Numbered from the stretch's first letter, positions 1 to 10,195 are shown. The stretch: 64,000 nt of DNA from Alkalihalobacterium alkalinitrilicum (GCF_002019605.1 NZ_KV917368.1:1695958-1759957), one strand, 5' to 3'. Notes: generated from the sequence alone by a model not told the origin. Program-made: numbers and translations.

Positions 1-783
1 TGTCAATGTTGGACCTACCGTAACATGTAAGTTATGACTACTAAGTTCATCAGCAATGAGATGCCCCTCTGTACAATGTTCTATTCTTAAATCTAAGTTG
101 AACTCTTCAGCCAAACGAACAGCAGACAAAATATCATCAGCACGGTGGGCGTGTATTCTAACAGGAATTTCTCGCTTTAATGCAGCTACTAGCGGTGCTA
201 CTCTTAGGTTGTTAGGTTCCTTACTAAATTTAGCCTGATTAAATGCTTCTCGTAACATCCCCATAATCCCCATTCTCGTCATTGAATCATTGTTCGTTGA
301 CCGACTATGAATACGTTTTGGATTTTCACCTAGAGCAATTTTTAACCCTGCATTTTCTTTAATCATCATTTTTTTTATACTTCTACCATGCGTTTTAATG
401 ACGGAAGTCGTCCCGCCAATCACATTAGCACTTCCAGGCATTACATGAACGGTTGTCACCCCGTATTTCACTGCATCTTTAAACCCAATATCTAGAGGAT
501 ACACACCGTCTACTGCACGAATATGCGGTGTTGTAGCTTCAATTGTTTCGTTCGCATCGTTTCCTGCCCACCCAGTACCTTCATCATACAGTCCAAGATG
601 TGTATGGGCATCTATAAAACCTGGTAAAAGATGCAACCCATGCCCCTGGATCACAGTCATTGAAGTCGTTTGCTCAATTTTTGGAGAGATGGCTGCAATT
701 TTACCATTTTTTATCAATAGGTCTCCCTTGTTTAATTTGTTAGAAGTCACAGGATAAATGATTGCTCCTTTAATTAAAATCAT
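1..783 (-). CDS. Amidohydrolase, imidazolonepropionase-like (C-terminus beyond window)
   Basis: Reading the minus strand from ATG at 783 gives an open frame of 261 codons to the window edge. It begins MILIKGAIIYP and has the metal-dependent amidohydrolase signature DAHTHLG near residue 60, a later IHAHRADD and an IEHCTEGH segment; these histidines are the expected metal ligands. A GGGGGAG ribosome binding site sits just upstream of ATG. The family hydrolyses cyclic amides or related C-N bonds in the cytoplasm; the substrate here is unknown. It is a partial gene only because the window ends. Confidence 0.85.
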   Translation of the reverse strand, partial: MILIKGAIIYPVTSNKLNKGDLLIKNGKIAAISPKIEQTTSMTVIQGHGLHLLPGFIDAHTHLGLYDEGTGWAGNDANETIEATTPHIRAVDGVYPLDIGFKDAVKYGVTTVHVMPGSANVIGGTTSVIKTHGRSIKKMMIKENAGLKIALGENPKRIHSRSTNNDSMTRMGIMGMLREAFNQAKFSKEPNNLRVAPLVAALKREIPVRIHAHRADDILSAVRLAEEFNLDLRIEHCTEGHLIADELSSHNLHVTVGPTLT

Positions 784-1051
784 CCTTACTCCCCCTTTTT
801 ACAGTATACTCATTACAAAAAATTGAAGTCACATAGAATTATATACCTGAATTATTCATACTTCCTAGTTAATACATGAATGAAGACAATACCAGATATT
901 TTTCTGCTCTCTTGAAACTTATCAAGTTGATTTCGCTACTTAAGATGTGATTTTATATTAAATGCTTGAATATAATCAGTTTTTGGGCAGACTACTCCCT
1001 TGTTCTGACATTTAATTTTAAAAATAGGTATTAGGGTAGTTCACTCTAGCT

Positions 1052-2356
1052 TTAGCTTCTGAATCGCTGAAGTACTTTCCAAAAGAATTCTTGGTAGACG
1101 AAACTTGACGATAGTTTAAAGTAAAGGGACCGTCCTGACGTTACTAATTTACTAGCAACTTTAATAATTCGTGTTCGGATTGTATCAATTTGCATGTTCT
1201 TTTGTTCTTCTGGAAAACAAAGAGTACGTAGCCAATTGGTTAGATTATAGGCTAACAGGCTCAACATCATCTTTACCTCGTTTACTTGGAAAGAATGACT
1301 ATTCATTTTATCAAAACTAAAACCATTCTTGGTTTCTTTAATGTAGTTCTCCATCGTTCCCCTTTTTTGATAAGAAAGAACGATATCCTTGGGAGAAAAG
1401 ACATCTACTAAATTAGTGACAAAGAACGAATGGCTGAAAATTAATTCACCAGCCAAGCGGACTGATTTTATAATCACTTTTCTAGGCTTAGCCCAAGATT
1501 TGGCTTGATAAATAGTTTCTTCATAATAGCATTCTGCCTTCGTAACATCGGAAGGTAGAGATGATGGAAGGAGTTCATCCGCGATTCGTTGCAAATTTGC
1601 ATTGGATTTGAGCCGAATCACGTAATAAACCGATTCTTTTTCGCACAAATCATACAAAGCAGGTACGGCAAACCCACTATCCCCGCGAATAAATGATGTA
1701 GTCTCTGGGAATTTTTCGTTGTAATGTTCAATGAGAGGTTGTATAAATTCCACAACACCATTAGAGGTATAGACATTCCCAGGTCGTAGCTTGGCTTTAA
1801 GGAAATCGCCTGTTACTCCGTCAAAGGCAACTAATGGATGGAAACCAACAGTTCCATAATGAGCATTGTAAGCTGCAGCTTCTTGATCTCCATAGGTATC
1901 TGAATGCGTTGAATCCAAGTCAAAAATGAGTGATTTAGACTCTCTAAATTGATGAACTTTGTCAATCAGTTCTTGGTTGGCTTGATTTAACTGTTCGATA
2001 GATTGGTTATCGAAACGTCTAAAGAAACGAGATAGGCTAGGCTGCGAAGCTAGCGCATCAGTACCGATGATTCGAGTAAATACAGGATCTTTCGTCAATT
2101 GATCCGCTGCATCATCTTCGGTATAACCCGCAATGATTTGATAAATCTTTTGACGAAGTAAGTTTTCATTCGAATGAACGTAGTAACGTCTGTTGTCTTT
2201 CAGGTTTAAAAACTGTGCCAATGTAGAAGAAAAACCTACCTTTTCATCGAATTCTCTAAAAAGGAATTCGCCAGTATCGGACGAGAGTTCTCCTCCGTCA
2301 TTAGATAATTTAATTTGACGATTGAAATCTAGTGTTAATTGCGGTAAAGTAGCCAT
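1052..2356 (-). CDS. IS1380-family transposase
   Basis: A 434-residue intact DDE transposase of IS1380 type: N-terminal LPQLTLDFNRQIKLS, then a DLDSTHSDTYG segment holding the first catalytic Asp, FIRGDSGFA with the second Asp, and a C-terminal QKRGTMENYIKETKNGF region holding the Glu. Length is normal for the family. I could not fix terminal inverted repeats or a target duplication by eye in the flanks (about 940-1050 and 2360-2480), so element borders are left open. The gene lies alone between a hydrolase and a VOC protein gene. Confidence 0.9.
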   Translation of the reverse strand: MATLPQLTLDFNRQIKLSNDGGELSSDTGEFLFREFDEKVGFSSTLAQFLNLKDNRRYYVHSNENLLRQKIYQIIAGYTEDDAADQLTKDPVFTRIIGTDALASQPSLSRFFRRFDNQSIEQLNQANQELIDKVHQFRESKSLIFDLDSTHSDTYGDQEAAAYNAHYGTVGFHPLVAFDGVTGDFLKAKLRPGNVYTSNGVVEFIQPLIEHYNEKFPETTSFIRGDSGFAVPALYDLCEKESVYYVIRLKSNANLQRIADELLPSSLPSDVTKAECYYEETIYQAKSWAKPRKVIIKSVRLAGELIFSHSFFVTNLVDVFSPKDIVLSYQKRGTMENYIKETKNGFSFDKMNSHSFQVNEVKMMLSLLAYNLTNWLRTLCFPEEQKNMQIDTIRTRIIKVASKLVTSGRSLYFKLSSSFVYQEFFWKVLQRFRS

Positions 2357-2651
2357 TATAAGAATCCTTTCTGGTGGTTATTAGTCGCATTTTAACCTTA
2401 TCAGAAATGGGTTCTTTTTTCATTTTTCAAGTGAAAAACTATTTAACAAAAAAACTTATTAGATAGGCATTAATGGCCAATTAATGATTTTCTATGAATA
2501 ATTCAGGATATAGGATATATTTTTTGTAGAAGTGAAAGGGAAGTTTAGAAAAAGAGAGGTTTACCTAACTCTATGAATTAACTATTTCAATACAATTTTT
2601 ACCATTTATTTTATAAAATGCACTTCCTTAAATATGATTTTTGTAATTTCA
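2357..2651. other. Non-coding stretch upstream of the IS1380 transposase
   Basis: About 300 AT-rich bases with no open frame having a ribosome binding site. It must include the transposase promoter and one IS end. A short AAGTGAAAAACTATTTAAC segment and AT-rich palindrome-like bits (AATGGCCAATTAATG near 2472) are visible, but nothing I can assign. Confidence 0.4.
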
Positions 2652-2691
2652 AGAAAATCAAAAAGACGACCGTAAAGTTTAACAGTCGTCC
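2652..2691 (-). terminator. Intrinsic terminator of the VOC gene
   Basis: On the minus strand GACGACTGT and ACGGTCGTC form a 9-bp stem (one G-U pair) around an 8-nt loop, followed by TTTTTGATTTTC. It lies about 210 nt after the VOC gene stop. Confidence 0.75.
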
Positions 2692-2898
2692 TGAAGGCTT
2701 TTACATCTCGGAAAGTACAAATGACTTTCAACTAAACCAGTGGCAATGAATGTCTCGAATATCCATCTCCTTCGTAATTATACTTTTCACAAATTGTGTA
2801 TTTTCTATTTCCTACAGAAGTTTTCAGCTTAGCTTTTTTAAAATATTGTGATACCTATTAACTTCAATCCCACAAAAAAACACTACTGTCCCTAGCGA

Positions 2899-3690
2899 TC
2901 ACTCGCTCAGTTGATGAGATTGACCTATCATAATAACATGATCATCTGGATCTAGTATCGTAAAAAATGAAACATCCTTATATCTCTTGATCTCTGTATA
3001 AACAGCAATTTTTTCACTTTGTACAAAGCAATACGCTTCATTGATATCCTCTGTCTCAAACATAAAGAGTACTTTATAAGTATCGCCTTTTATGTAGCGA
3101 TTATTATTAAGTATTATATCCGCACCTTGTTCACTTTGGATTTCTACAATGGTTTCATTAGAGGAGAGTTTACATTGTTCAAGACCTAATAACTTCAAAT
3201 GCCATTCAGCAGCCTTTTGTAAATCCCTCACATTAACAAATACAGCTGGTATACTATTATGTACTGGTGTTGCCACAACTTTTTCTAAAGGTGGAGAAGG
3301 GTCTTCTGCATTGCATACCATAAAAACATTTCCGTCTATGTCTTCGAAATTAAAAAAAGAAAGTCCTTCACGGGGCGTTTCAATCTTAAGAGTAATATTT
3401 ATTCCTAGTTCTTTTAGGTTGTTATAAGCATGTGGAACACTATCTGCACAATACATGAATAACGGTGCATTTTCTTTACTCCATCCTCCGCTATTCATGT
3501 TTGCACAATGAACATCATCCAAGATCAATCCAGTATAATCTTCTAATTCCATCCAATATACAGGACCACCGTTAAAACGATCTTCCAATACCTCCAAACC
3601 AAGTAACTTACTGTACCATTCTGCCGAATACTTGAGATTACTCACATGAACAATTACACTGGTGACCTTGTTCTTTAAAATCCTTTCCAT
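2899..3690 (-). CDS. Two-domain VOC (glyoxalase/bleomycin-resistance/dioxygenase) protein
   Basis: 263 residues made of two tandem vicinal-oxygen-chelate units. The first starts VTSVIVHVSNLKYSAEWYSKLLG, the second IPAVFVNVRDLQKAAEWHLKLLG near residue 145; each ends in a FFxFEDIDGN or FFTILDPDDH strand typical of the fold. The start at 3690 has a GGAGGAG site 9 nt upstream. Members bind metal or small ligands and include lyases, dioxygenases and resistance proteins; many two-unit forms are uncharacterised. It stands alone, with its own terminator. No function beyond the fold can be named. Confidence 0.8.
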   Translation of the reverse strand: MERILKNKVTSVIVHVSNLKYSAEWYSKLLGLEVLEDRFNGGPVYWMELEDYTGLILDDVHCANMNSGGWSKENAPLFMYCADSVPHAYNNLKELGINITLKIETPREGLSFFNFEDIDGNVFMVCNAEDPSPPLEKVVATPVHNSIPAVFVNVRDLQKAAEWHLKLLGLEQCKLSSNETIVEIQSEQGADIILNNNRYIKGDTYKVLFMFETEDINEAYCFVQSEKIAVYTEIKRYKDVSFFTILDPDDHVIMIGQSHQLSE

Positions 3691-3849
3691 ATAAATATAA
3701 CTCCTCCAATTGCAGTTCTATATCTATCTATACTTCAACTTTTAATCTACTAATCCTTCTATTTTTTCTATTACTGTATCAATAATTTATTTTTTCTAAC
3801 TTTCTCTTTTTTTTTTTTTTCGTTTGTCTATCTTTTCCCCATTCTTTTC

Positions 3850-3900
3850 TAAAAAAATAGCCAACATCCTTCCACATAAAAAGTAGAGAATGATTGGCTA
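3850..3900 (-). terminator. Terminator of the AAA+ operon
   Basis: On the minus strand TAGCCAATCAT pairs with ATGTTGGCTA across a long loop, followed by a run of seven T. It sits just after the stop of the last gene of the operon. Confidence 0.8.
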
Positions 3901-3907
3901 CATCAAA

Positions 3908-4528
3908 TCAAAACCTCGGTATAAGGGTATATTGATTAGTCCCGTTCACTGGTACTAAATTAAATATAGTTTCTTTTCGTTCTGGAAACTTTACCGCATA
4001 AGTAATCGGTTGTGCAGCATGAGACTCTAATCCTCTAATGGTAATCACACCAGGAACTGGGACAGAATATGCCGCAACATTACTATTAAGCCGATGTACT
4101 TCCCTAATAACTTGCCCGTCAGCTAGAATTTGAATTTCATTTCCAGTGTCGCCACGATAATCCCAAATAAGCATTCTCGCTTCTCCTAGACCGTCAAAAC
4201 CTGTAATTTCAAAGTCTCGTGCATCTATTTGAATTTCGGTATCAGTCTCTATTGTAAATCCCGATTCAACCGCATGGCTGACTCGATTTTGAATCACTTC
4301 TATTCCTTCCTCTTGTGACATTGTTGTTTCCGTAAAAAATAGCAGGATAATAAAGAAGATCGTTAGCCAACCAAGTCCTGTTCGGAATTTCTTCTCACCT
4401 ATAAAAAGTTCACCATCTTCTTCAGTTTTTTTTGAGGTTAACTGTTCTTCTTGGTGATGATTTACAATAGAGTGATCCGTTTGTTCACTTTTCAAAAGCT
4501 TTTGCTTGTATTCTTTTTGTTTTTTCAA
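3908..4528 (-). CDS. Membrane-anchored protein of unknown function, third gene of AAA+ operon
   Basis: I choose the TTG at 4528 because a perfect AGGAGGTGAT site lies at the right distance from it; the GTG at 4537 is inside that site. The product (about 206 residues) has a lysine/glutamine-rich cytoplasmic start, one membrane helix (LTIFFIILLFF, near residue 55), then an outside domain of about 135 residues rich in beta-type stretches (GEARMLIWDYRGD, VPVPGVITIRG). The upstream gene stops inside the ribosome site, so the two are translationally linked. I do not recognise the domain. Confidence 0.7.
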   Translation of the reverse strand: MKKQKEYKQKLLKSEQTDHSIVNHHQEEQLTSKKTEEDGELFIGEKKFRTGLGWLTIFFIILLFFTETTMSQEEGIEVIQNRVSHAVESGFTIETDTEIQIDARDFEITGFDGLGEARMLIWDYRGDTGNEIQILADGQVIREVHRLNSNVAAYSVPVPGVITIRGLESHAAQPITYAVKFPERKETIFNLVPVNGTNQYTLIPRF

Positions 4529-4542
4529 GCGAATCACCTCCT

Positions 4543-4980
4543 TTATTTAAACATTTTCACACTAATTGGATACTTTTTATACCAGTAGGACATGAACATT
4601 CGCACTAGAATTAAGCTAAAAATGGAAAGAAAAATGGCGATTCCTTTTGAAATAACTTCATTTTCAGCCCATAAATTCATAAACAATAACCCAAATGCTA
4701 GACCCATTGTGGTAATAAATAACATTGTTGATAAGGGCCAAAGAACAGGGATGAATTCATATATTTTATGAAACGATCGTACTCGTACTGACAAATATAA
4801 TGTAAAACTAATGAGAAATAACGCGACAAAATAAATATTGTATTTAGGTACTCCATATTCAATCACGGATTTAATATCAAAAAATGCCATCAATGGGGCA
4901 AATAGTAAAAATAGAAAGATAAGAAAAAAGATTGGAAGAAAAAAAAGTGCTAACACTGCGCTTATTATTTGCTTTACCAA
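4543..4980 (-). CDS. Small integral membrane protein, second gene of AAA+ operon
   Basis: 145 residues with four predicted hydrophobic helices (LALFFLPIFFLIFLFLLF, IYFVALFLISFTLYL, LSTMLFITTMGLAFGLLF and GIAIFLSIFSLILV). Start is TTG at 4980 behind an AAAGGGGGGAAAG site; it overlaps the stop codon of the AAA+ gene (TTGGTAA), so translation is coupled. No known family is evident. Genomic position suggests it forms a membrane partner of the ATPase together with the downstream one-helix protein. Confidence 0.7.
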   Translation of the reverse strand: MVKQIISAVLALFFLPIFFLIFLFLLFAPLMAFFDIKSVIEYGVPKYNIYFVALFLISFTLYLSVRVRSFHKIYEFIPVLWPLSTMLFITTMGLAFGLLFMNLWAENEVISKGIAIFLSIFSLILVRMFMSYWYKKYPISVKMFK

Positions 4981-7900
4981 TTCTTTCCCCCCTTTATCTT
5001 GACCATATCCTCAACATCAACTGTTGTTAATTCTTCCACAGAAGCATCCAGTTTTTTAGCATATCGGACGGCATGCTGGCGAATCGCTTCTTCACAAACG
5101 TTTCTCACAAGACGACCATTACCACTATCTTCTCTTCCTTCATATTCTTTAAACATTTCTAGTAACTCTTCTTCTGCAGGTTTCGATGCTTTATAGCCTT
5201 TACTATGGAACACAAGTCGACTAATTTTTAACATTTCAGTGGCTGAGTAGTCTGGGAATGTTATAATATTCGGAAAACGTGACCGTAAGCCAGGGTTAAT
5301 CGCTAAAAATTGTTCCATATCCTCCTCATAACCTGCGACGATTACAACGAGTTCATCTTTATGGTCTTCCATCGCTTTTACTAGCGTATCAATCGCTTCT
5401 TTTCCAAAAGAATCCCTTGCAAGGCTATATGCTTCATCAATAAAAAGAACCCCGCCTAAAGCTCGGTCGATAACATCTTTCGTTTTTAAGGCAGTTTGCC
5501 CAACATAGCCTGCAACAAGGCCCGCACGATCGGTTTCGACTAGAGTATCTGACTTTATGACTGAGATTTCTTTTAACCTTTTAGCCACAACCCGGGCGAT
5601 CGTCGTTTTTCCTATTCCTGGATTACCTTTAAAGACCATATGTAGGCTTTGATTTCCCATGTCTGGTAAACCAAGTGCTTTACGACGTTTATTCATTTCA
5701 ATTTGCGCAAATAAACTTTCTACAAATTTCTTCACTTCATCTAATCCGATAATTTTTTCTAAATCTTCAAGAGCAGTTTGTTCCACTTCAATTTCTTCTA
5801 AACTAAAGTCATAAGGAATTAATAAAGTTAACTCGTCATTCGTTAATTCAATTTCATCTGAAATTCTTACTGCTTGTTTTCGAATCGCTTCCTCTAACGT
5901 ATTTCGAACAAGTCGTCCATTACCAATATCTTTCCGCCCAGCAATTTGTTTCGTTTCATACCACTCTTTTAAAGGATTTGTAACACTTTCTGCTAATAAA
6001 AAGCCTCTGGATTGTGCCATCCATTCGGTCATTTGGACCATTTCCTCTGCTGAATAATCAGGAAAATCAACATTTAGTGGAAAACGAGAAGCAAGGCCAG
6101 GATTTACTTTTAAAAATTTTTCCATATCTTCCGTATATCCAGCAAGTATGACGACAAGATTACCTTTATGGATTTCAACTAAACGCACTAATTCGTTAAT
6201 TGCTTCTTCACCAACGCCACCACTATTTGAATCTACAAGTGCATAAGCCTCATCAATAAAAAGTACTCCACCCAATGCAGATTCTACTACATCCTTTGTC
6301 TTCTCTGCGGTTTGTCCGACATATCCTGAAACAAGTTCTGTTCGACCAACTTCAACTAAATGGCCTTGTTTTATCACGCCAAGGTTTTTCAACATTTCTG
6401 CAACATAGCGGGCAATTGTAGTTTTCCCTGTCCCAGGATTACCTGTAAAGATCATATTTATATTTTGTTGTGTCTTTACCTTAATTCCAGCTTCTTTTCT
6501 TCTGCGATCCACAAGAATTTGCTTTTCGAGAGTTCGAAGGAATGTCTTGATATGGTCAAGTCCGATAATTTCACTTAATTTCTCTTCAAGTTGGAAAGGT
6601 TGTTCTTTTACAATTCCGAAGTCTTCTTTTATTAATAAATTTAAATCACGGTCTATCGTTTGTTCTGCTAGCCGAACCGACTGTTTTCGAATCGCTTCCT
6701 CAAGGGTATTCCGCACAAGACGACCATTACCGCTGTCATTTCGTCCAGGAACTTGTTTTTTGGCAAAAAGTGAAATTAATTCTAGCTTTGCTTGTTCTTC
6801 AATTACATAATCTCTTTGTTTAGCAAGGATGGTGCAGATTTCAAGCATTTCCTCTGGTCGATAGTCAGGAAATTCAACTTGAAAAGGGAAACGAGATGGT
6901 AGACCAGGATTTGATTTTAAAAAAGTCCCCATTTCATTTGTATAGCCAGCTAAAATGATCACTAAATTATCACGATGATCTTCCATTCCTTTCACGAGTG
7001 TATCAATTGCTTCTTGGCCAAATGGATCCTGTTTTGTTCGTGATAATGTATAAGCTTCATCAATAAATAAAACTCCGCCAATCGCTTCTTTGATTTTGGC
7101 ATTCGTTTTCGGTGCAGTAGATCCTACATACTCTCCTACTAAATCTTGTCTCGCCGTTTCTACGAGTTGTCCGGTAGAAAGAATACCGATCGCCTTTAAA
7201 ATTCTACCGATCAAACGCGCAACCGTTGTTTTCCCTGTCCCTGGGTTACCTGAAAAAATCATATGTAAGGTTAGAGAAACATCTTTTTGGCCCGTTTCCT
7301 TACGTAATTTTTGTACTTTTACGGTATCGATTAATTCCTTTACAAATAATTTCACTTCCTGCAACCCTGTTAAGTCATTCAACTCTTTAAGTAATAGCTC
7401 AAGAGGTTCCTCATTTTGATTCGAAAGTTGTAATACTGGGATATCGTCAGCACCAATCGTTGCTACAATTGACTTTTCTTGAATTGCTAAATCAATTTTA
7501 TCGTCTTGCTTAATAATTTTAAGCGCACGTAATTCAATAAGCTTTGAAAAAATCTCATCTTCAATCCACCCTTGGAGACCAGTGACAAATGTTTTCTCAT
7601 TTTGAGCAAGCCTGCATATGTATTCAATCACTTCTTGTGAATACGTGATCGAAAAATGTGCATTGTTGATCAGCCGACTATTTAAATGAGAAAAAAGGCG
7701 GTTTGTAATTTTTTCTAGAGACTTTCCTGAAAGCGGACGTGTAATGGCGATAGAATGAATTGCTGACCTTATCAACATCGGTAAAATATTTACTATATCT
7801 TCTTTATTAGATTGATCCGACTCTACCGAGAAAATGATGAAATAATCCTTCGCCTCAACTGTAAGACCCGTTTCTGTCCGGAAATACCCTTTACTAACAA

Positions 7901-8573
7901 GATGGGATACATAGTTGAGAATTTCTTGAGACGTTTTGTCGACACCTTTGAAACATACCGTACCTATACCGTACTCAAACGCTGCTGCACAATCCGATAT
8001 AAAATTTGTATGTATTTCGCGATCACTATACGTAGATAAATCAATTTCCATTATTTTACGATATGGAATGAGACGGTGCTGATACAACTGTTCAACTAAT
8101 ATAGAAAGACCTAACATTTTCCCTGTGCCTTTAGGACCCGCTAGCAAAATCGATTGTTGAACAACACCCTTTTCCCCTTGAAGAAACGCTTTCTTATATG
8201 CTGCAACTAATTGCTCTATAAAAGGGTCTTGTTCGATAACTTGTTGCCTCAAAGTAAGCCTAATATTTTCAAAAACTTCATCAAGACGATCATAATTCGT
8301 ATTCGTTCGTAATTGCTGTACTCCTTTTTTGGCATCGCGAGCCACATCTTTTACACTGCTAGAGCTTATTGGTGAATGTTGTTGACTAGGTCTTTGATGG
8401 ATAGAAGGTGTTGATTTATGTGATGCATATGTATTTGAGTTAGTAGTACTTGTTGGAATTGAATTCATTCTTCCGTTCCGTTTTTTCTTTGTGATTAGTC
8501 CGTGTTGCTTCACGTAATCGAACAATTGAACTTCTGGTAAAATGATACGTAACCACTTTTGAAGTGAAGACAT
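4974..8573 (-). CDS. Giant SpoVK/CbxX-type AAA+ ATPase with four ATPase modules
   Basis: About 1199 residues. After a Ser/Thr-rich N-terminal linker there is a divergent AAA module (AGPKGTGK near residue 148, no clear Walker B), then three close CbxX/CfqX (SpoVK) modules with Walker A motifs GNPGTGKTT near 443 and 711 and GNPGIGKTT near 984, each followed by LFIDEAY Walker B and an NPGL-x-SRFP sensor/arginine segment. Usual SpoVK proteins have one module (about 320 residues) and EccA one. Start at 8573 chosen for the GAAAGGAG site 5 nt upstream; an in-frame ATG at 8600 lacks one. First gene of a three-gene operon with two membrane proteins; likely an ATP-driven remodelling machine at the membrane, role unknown. 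Confidence 0.85.
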   Translation of the reverse strand: MSSLQKWLRIILPEVQLFDYVKQHGLITKKKRNGRMNSIPTSTTNSNTYASHKSTPSIHQRPSQQHSPISSSSVKDVARDAKKGVQQLRTNTNYDRLDEVFENIRLTLRQQVIEQDPFIEQLVAAYKKAFLQGEKGVVQQSILLAGPKGTGKMLGLSILVEQLYQHRLIPYRKIMEIDLSTYSDREIHTNFISDCAAAFEYGIGTVCFKGVDKTSQEILNYVSHLVSKGYFRTETGLTVEAKDYFIIFSVESDQSNKEDIVNILPMLIRSAIHSIAITRPLSGKSLEKITNRLFSHLNSRLINNAHFSITYSQEVIEYICRLAQNEKTFVTGLQGWIEDEIFSKLIELRALKIIKQDDKIDLAIQEKSIVATIGADDIPVLQLSNQNEEPLELLLKELNDLTGLQEVKLFVKELIDTVKVQKLRKETGQKDVSLTLHMIFSGNPGTGKTTVARLIGRILKAIGILSTGQLVETARQDLVGEYVGSTAPKTNAKIKEAIGGVLFIDEAYTLSRTKQDPFGQEAIDTLVKGMEDHRDNLVIILAGYTNEMGTFLKSNPGLPSRFPFQVEFPDYRPEEMLEICTILAKQRDYVIEEQAKLELISLFAKKQVPGRNDSGNGRLVRNTLEEAIRKQSVRLAEQTIDRDLNLLIKEDFGIVKEQPFQLEEKLSEIIGLDHIKTFLRTLEKQILVDRRRKEAGIKVKTQQNINMIFTGNPGTGKTTIARYVAEMLKNLGVIKQGHLVEVGRTELVSGYVGQTAEKTKDVVESALGGVLFIDEAYALVDSNSGGVGEEAINELVRLVEIHKGNLVVILAGYTEDMEKFLKVNPGLASRFPLNVDFPDYSAEEMVQMTEWMAQSRGFLLAESVTNPLKEWYETKQIAGRKDIGNGRLVRNTLEEAIRKQAVRISDEIELTNDELTLLIPYDFSLEEIEVEQTALEDLEKIIGLDEVKKFVESLFAQIEMNKRRKALGLPDMGNQSLHMVFKGNPGIGKTTIARVVAKRLKEISVIKSDTLVETDRAGLVAGYVGQTALKTKDVIDRALGGVLFIDEAYSLARDSFGKEAIDTLVKAMEDHKDELVVIVAGYEEDMEQFLAINPGLRSRFPNIITFPDYSATEMLKISRLVFHSKGYKASKPAEEELLEMFKEYEGREDSGNGRLVRNVCEEAIRQHAVRYAKKLDASVEELTTVDVEDMVKIKGGKNW

Positions 8574-8660
8574 AATTACTCCTTTCAAAATTCTCATCAA
8601 TAATATAAACTTGTGTCCATTATTAATAGTCTAGTTCCTTTATCGATTTATTATTTATAT

Positions 8661-10096
8661 AGTGTAATACACTAGTGTTGCATTAAAAGAAACGAAATAT
8701 TTAAAATACTATAAATCTTCAATTATTGATTGATTTGGATACAAAAAAATCCTTTACAATGGAAGTACAGGTGGTTCCTGTCCAAATCCAAAAGTAAAGG
8801 ATATCAGCTATGGACAAGAATACACGATTATCTTCATTTGGTAAATGGGTTGCGCCCATAAATATAAAACTTTTTGATGAACAAGTTGAAAAGTATCAAC
8901 TTGATAAGTACACAAAGAAGCTAAAAACACTCTCTTTTACTAAGCTTTTTCTTTATGCTCACTTAAATCAAATAGAAAGTCTCCATGATCTTAATACAGC
9001 ACTGGCTGATGAGAAGTTACAGAAAGAACTTGGATTTAAATCAATCAGTGTCTCTCAGCTTTCTCGTAAGAATAGAGCGATAGACCCTGAGTTTTTATCA
9101 ACTATCTTTCTTGAACTTGTACGTCTGATTCACCTCAAGACAGAAAAACGAAAAGCCATCCGACCGATTAAAATCATTGACTCTAGTACGATGCCACTCA
9201 ATCTTACTCGTTGTCAGTGGGCCAAATTTCGAAAGACTAAAGCTGGCGTAAAACTTCACCTTAGGTTAGTTTACGTGGATCAGGAATTGGCATACCCAGA
9301 AAAAGCCATTATCACAGATGCTTCGGAACACGACCGAAACCAACTTGAAATACTCGTTGATGATAAAGACGCCATGTACGTGTTTGACCGCGGGTATGTT
9401 GATTATGAACGATTTGATCGTTATACAGATGATGGTATCTTTTTCCTATCCAGACTAAAGAAAAACGCAGTTATTCGAGAGATTGAAACGTTTAACATTC
9501 CAGAAGGTAGCCCAGTAACATCAGACAAAATGGCCTATATCGGCACAACACAAAAGCGATGTGAAAATGTGTTTCGTATTATTGAAACCGTTGATTCAAA
9601 AGGACAATTACTACGCTTGATTACCAATCGCTTCGATTTAACAGCTGAAGAAATTGGAGATCTATACCGTTCAAGGTGGGCAATTGAGCTCTTTTTCAAA
9701 TGGTTAAAACAGCACGTGAAAATTAAAAACTTTTTTTGGTTATAGTGAAGAAGCAGTTCACAATCAACTGTTTTTAGGACTGATTACGTACTGCCTTAGT
9801 GTACTTATCCAACTAGAAATCAAAAGTAAGCAAACACTTTTACAGATCACTCGATGGTTGAAGAGAACTTTATGGCGGCCAGTCCATGTATGGTTCAGTT
9901 ATATTAGTCCCAAAGGGATTCCGTAAGAACTTTACTAGCTGACCGTCACTTAAGAACTAAATGTATAATTTTACCAAATGGACAGTACCACTTTTCGCTT
10001 GGTGTTGTCTTTTTAGCTCATTTGCCACGAAGTGCAAAATACAGAATATTCTAACTTATAGAATGCAGTTTTATGCAACACTAGTAAGTGTAATAC
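8661..10096. mobile_element. IS4-family element with 10-bp target duplication
   Basis: The element body spans 8671-10086. Ends read ACTAGTGTTGCATTAAAA on the left and, reversed, ACTAGTGTTGCATAAAA on the right. It is bracketed by the direct repeat AGTGTAATAC (8661-8670 and 10087-10096), as expected for a target duplication. Length 1416 bp suits a one-gene IS4 element. It carries the frameshifted transposase at 8810-9926, so it can probably no longer move by itself. Confidence 0.9.
8810..9926 (+). pseudogene. IS4-family transposase, broken by a +1 frameshift
   Basis: The first 308 codons encode a DDE transposase with IKIIDSSTMPL (first Asp), YVFDRGYVDY (second Asp) and YRSRWAIELFFKWLKQH (the YREK-like Glu motif). 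At a run of seven T near 9730 the frame leaves the gene; skipping one T restores FFGYSEEAVHNQLFLGLITY and continues to a stop at 9926. Loss of about 65 C-terminal residues is expected. A homopolymer length error in the assembly is the alternative. Confidence 0.85.
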
Positions 10097-10164
10097 TAAG
10101 ATGAATAATTTTCCAATTCACTTAATTCGACAATCTTCTTCAAATCCCCTGCAAATAAACACAA

Positions 10165-10191
10165 ATATAAAAAGGCACTGATACACAGTGC
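10165..10191 (-). terminator. Terminator after the MFS gene
   Basis: Minus strand GCACTG-TGTAT-CAGTGC hairpin followed by CTTTTTATATTTG, directly after the MFS stop codon. Confidence 0.75.
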
Positions 10192-10195
10192 ACTT

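Noticed and set aside
3810-3825. Run of T near 3815 as terminator tail
   Set aside because: No stem precedes it on the plus strand; it is upstream of nothing on that strand. The real terminator is at 3850-3900.
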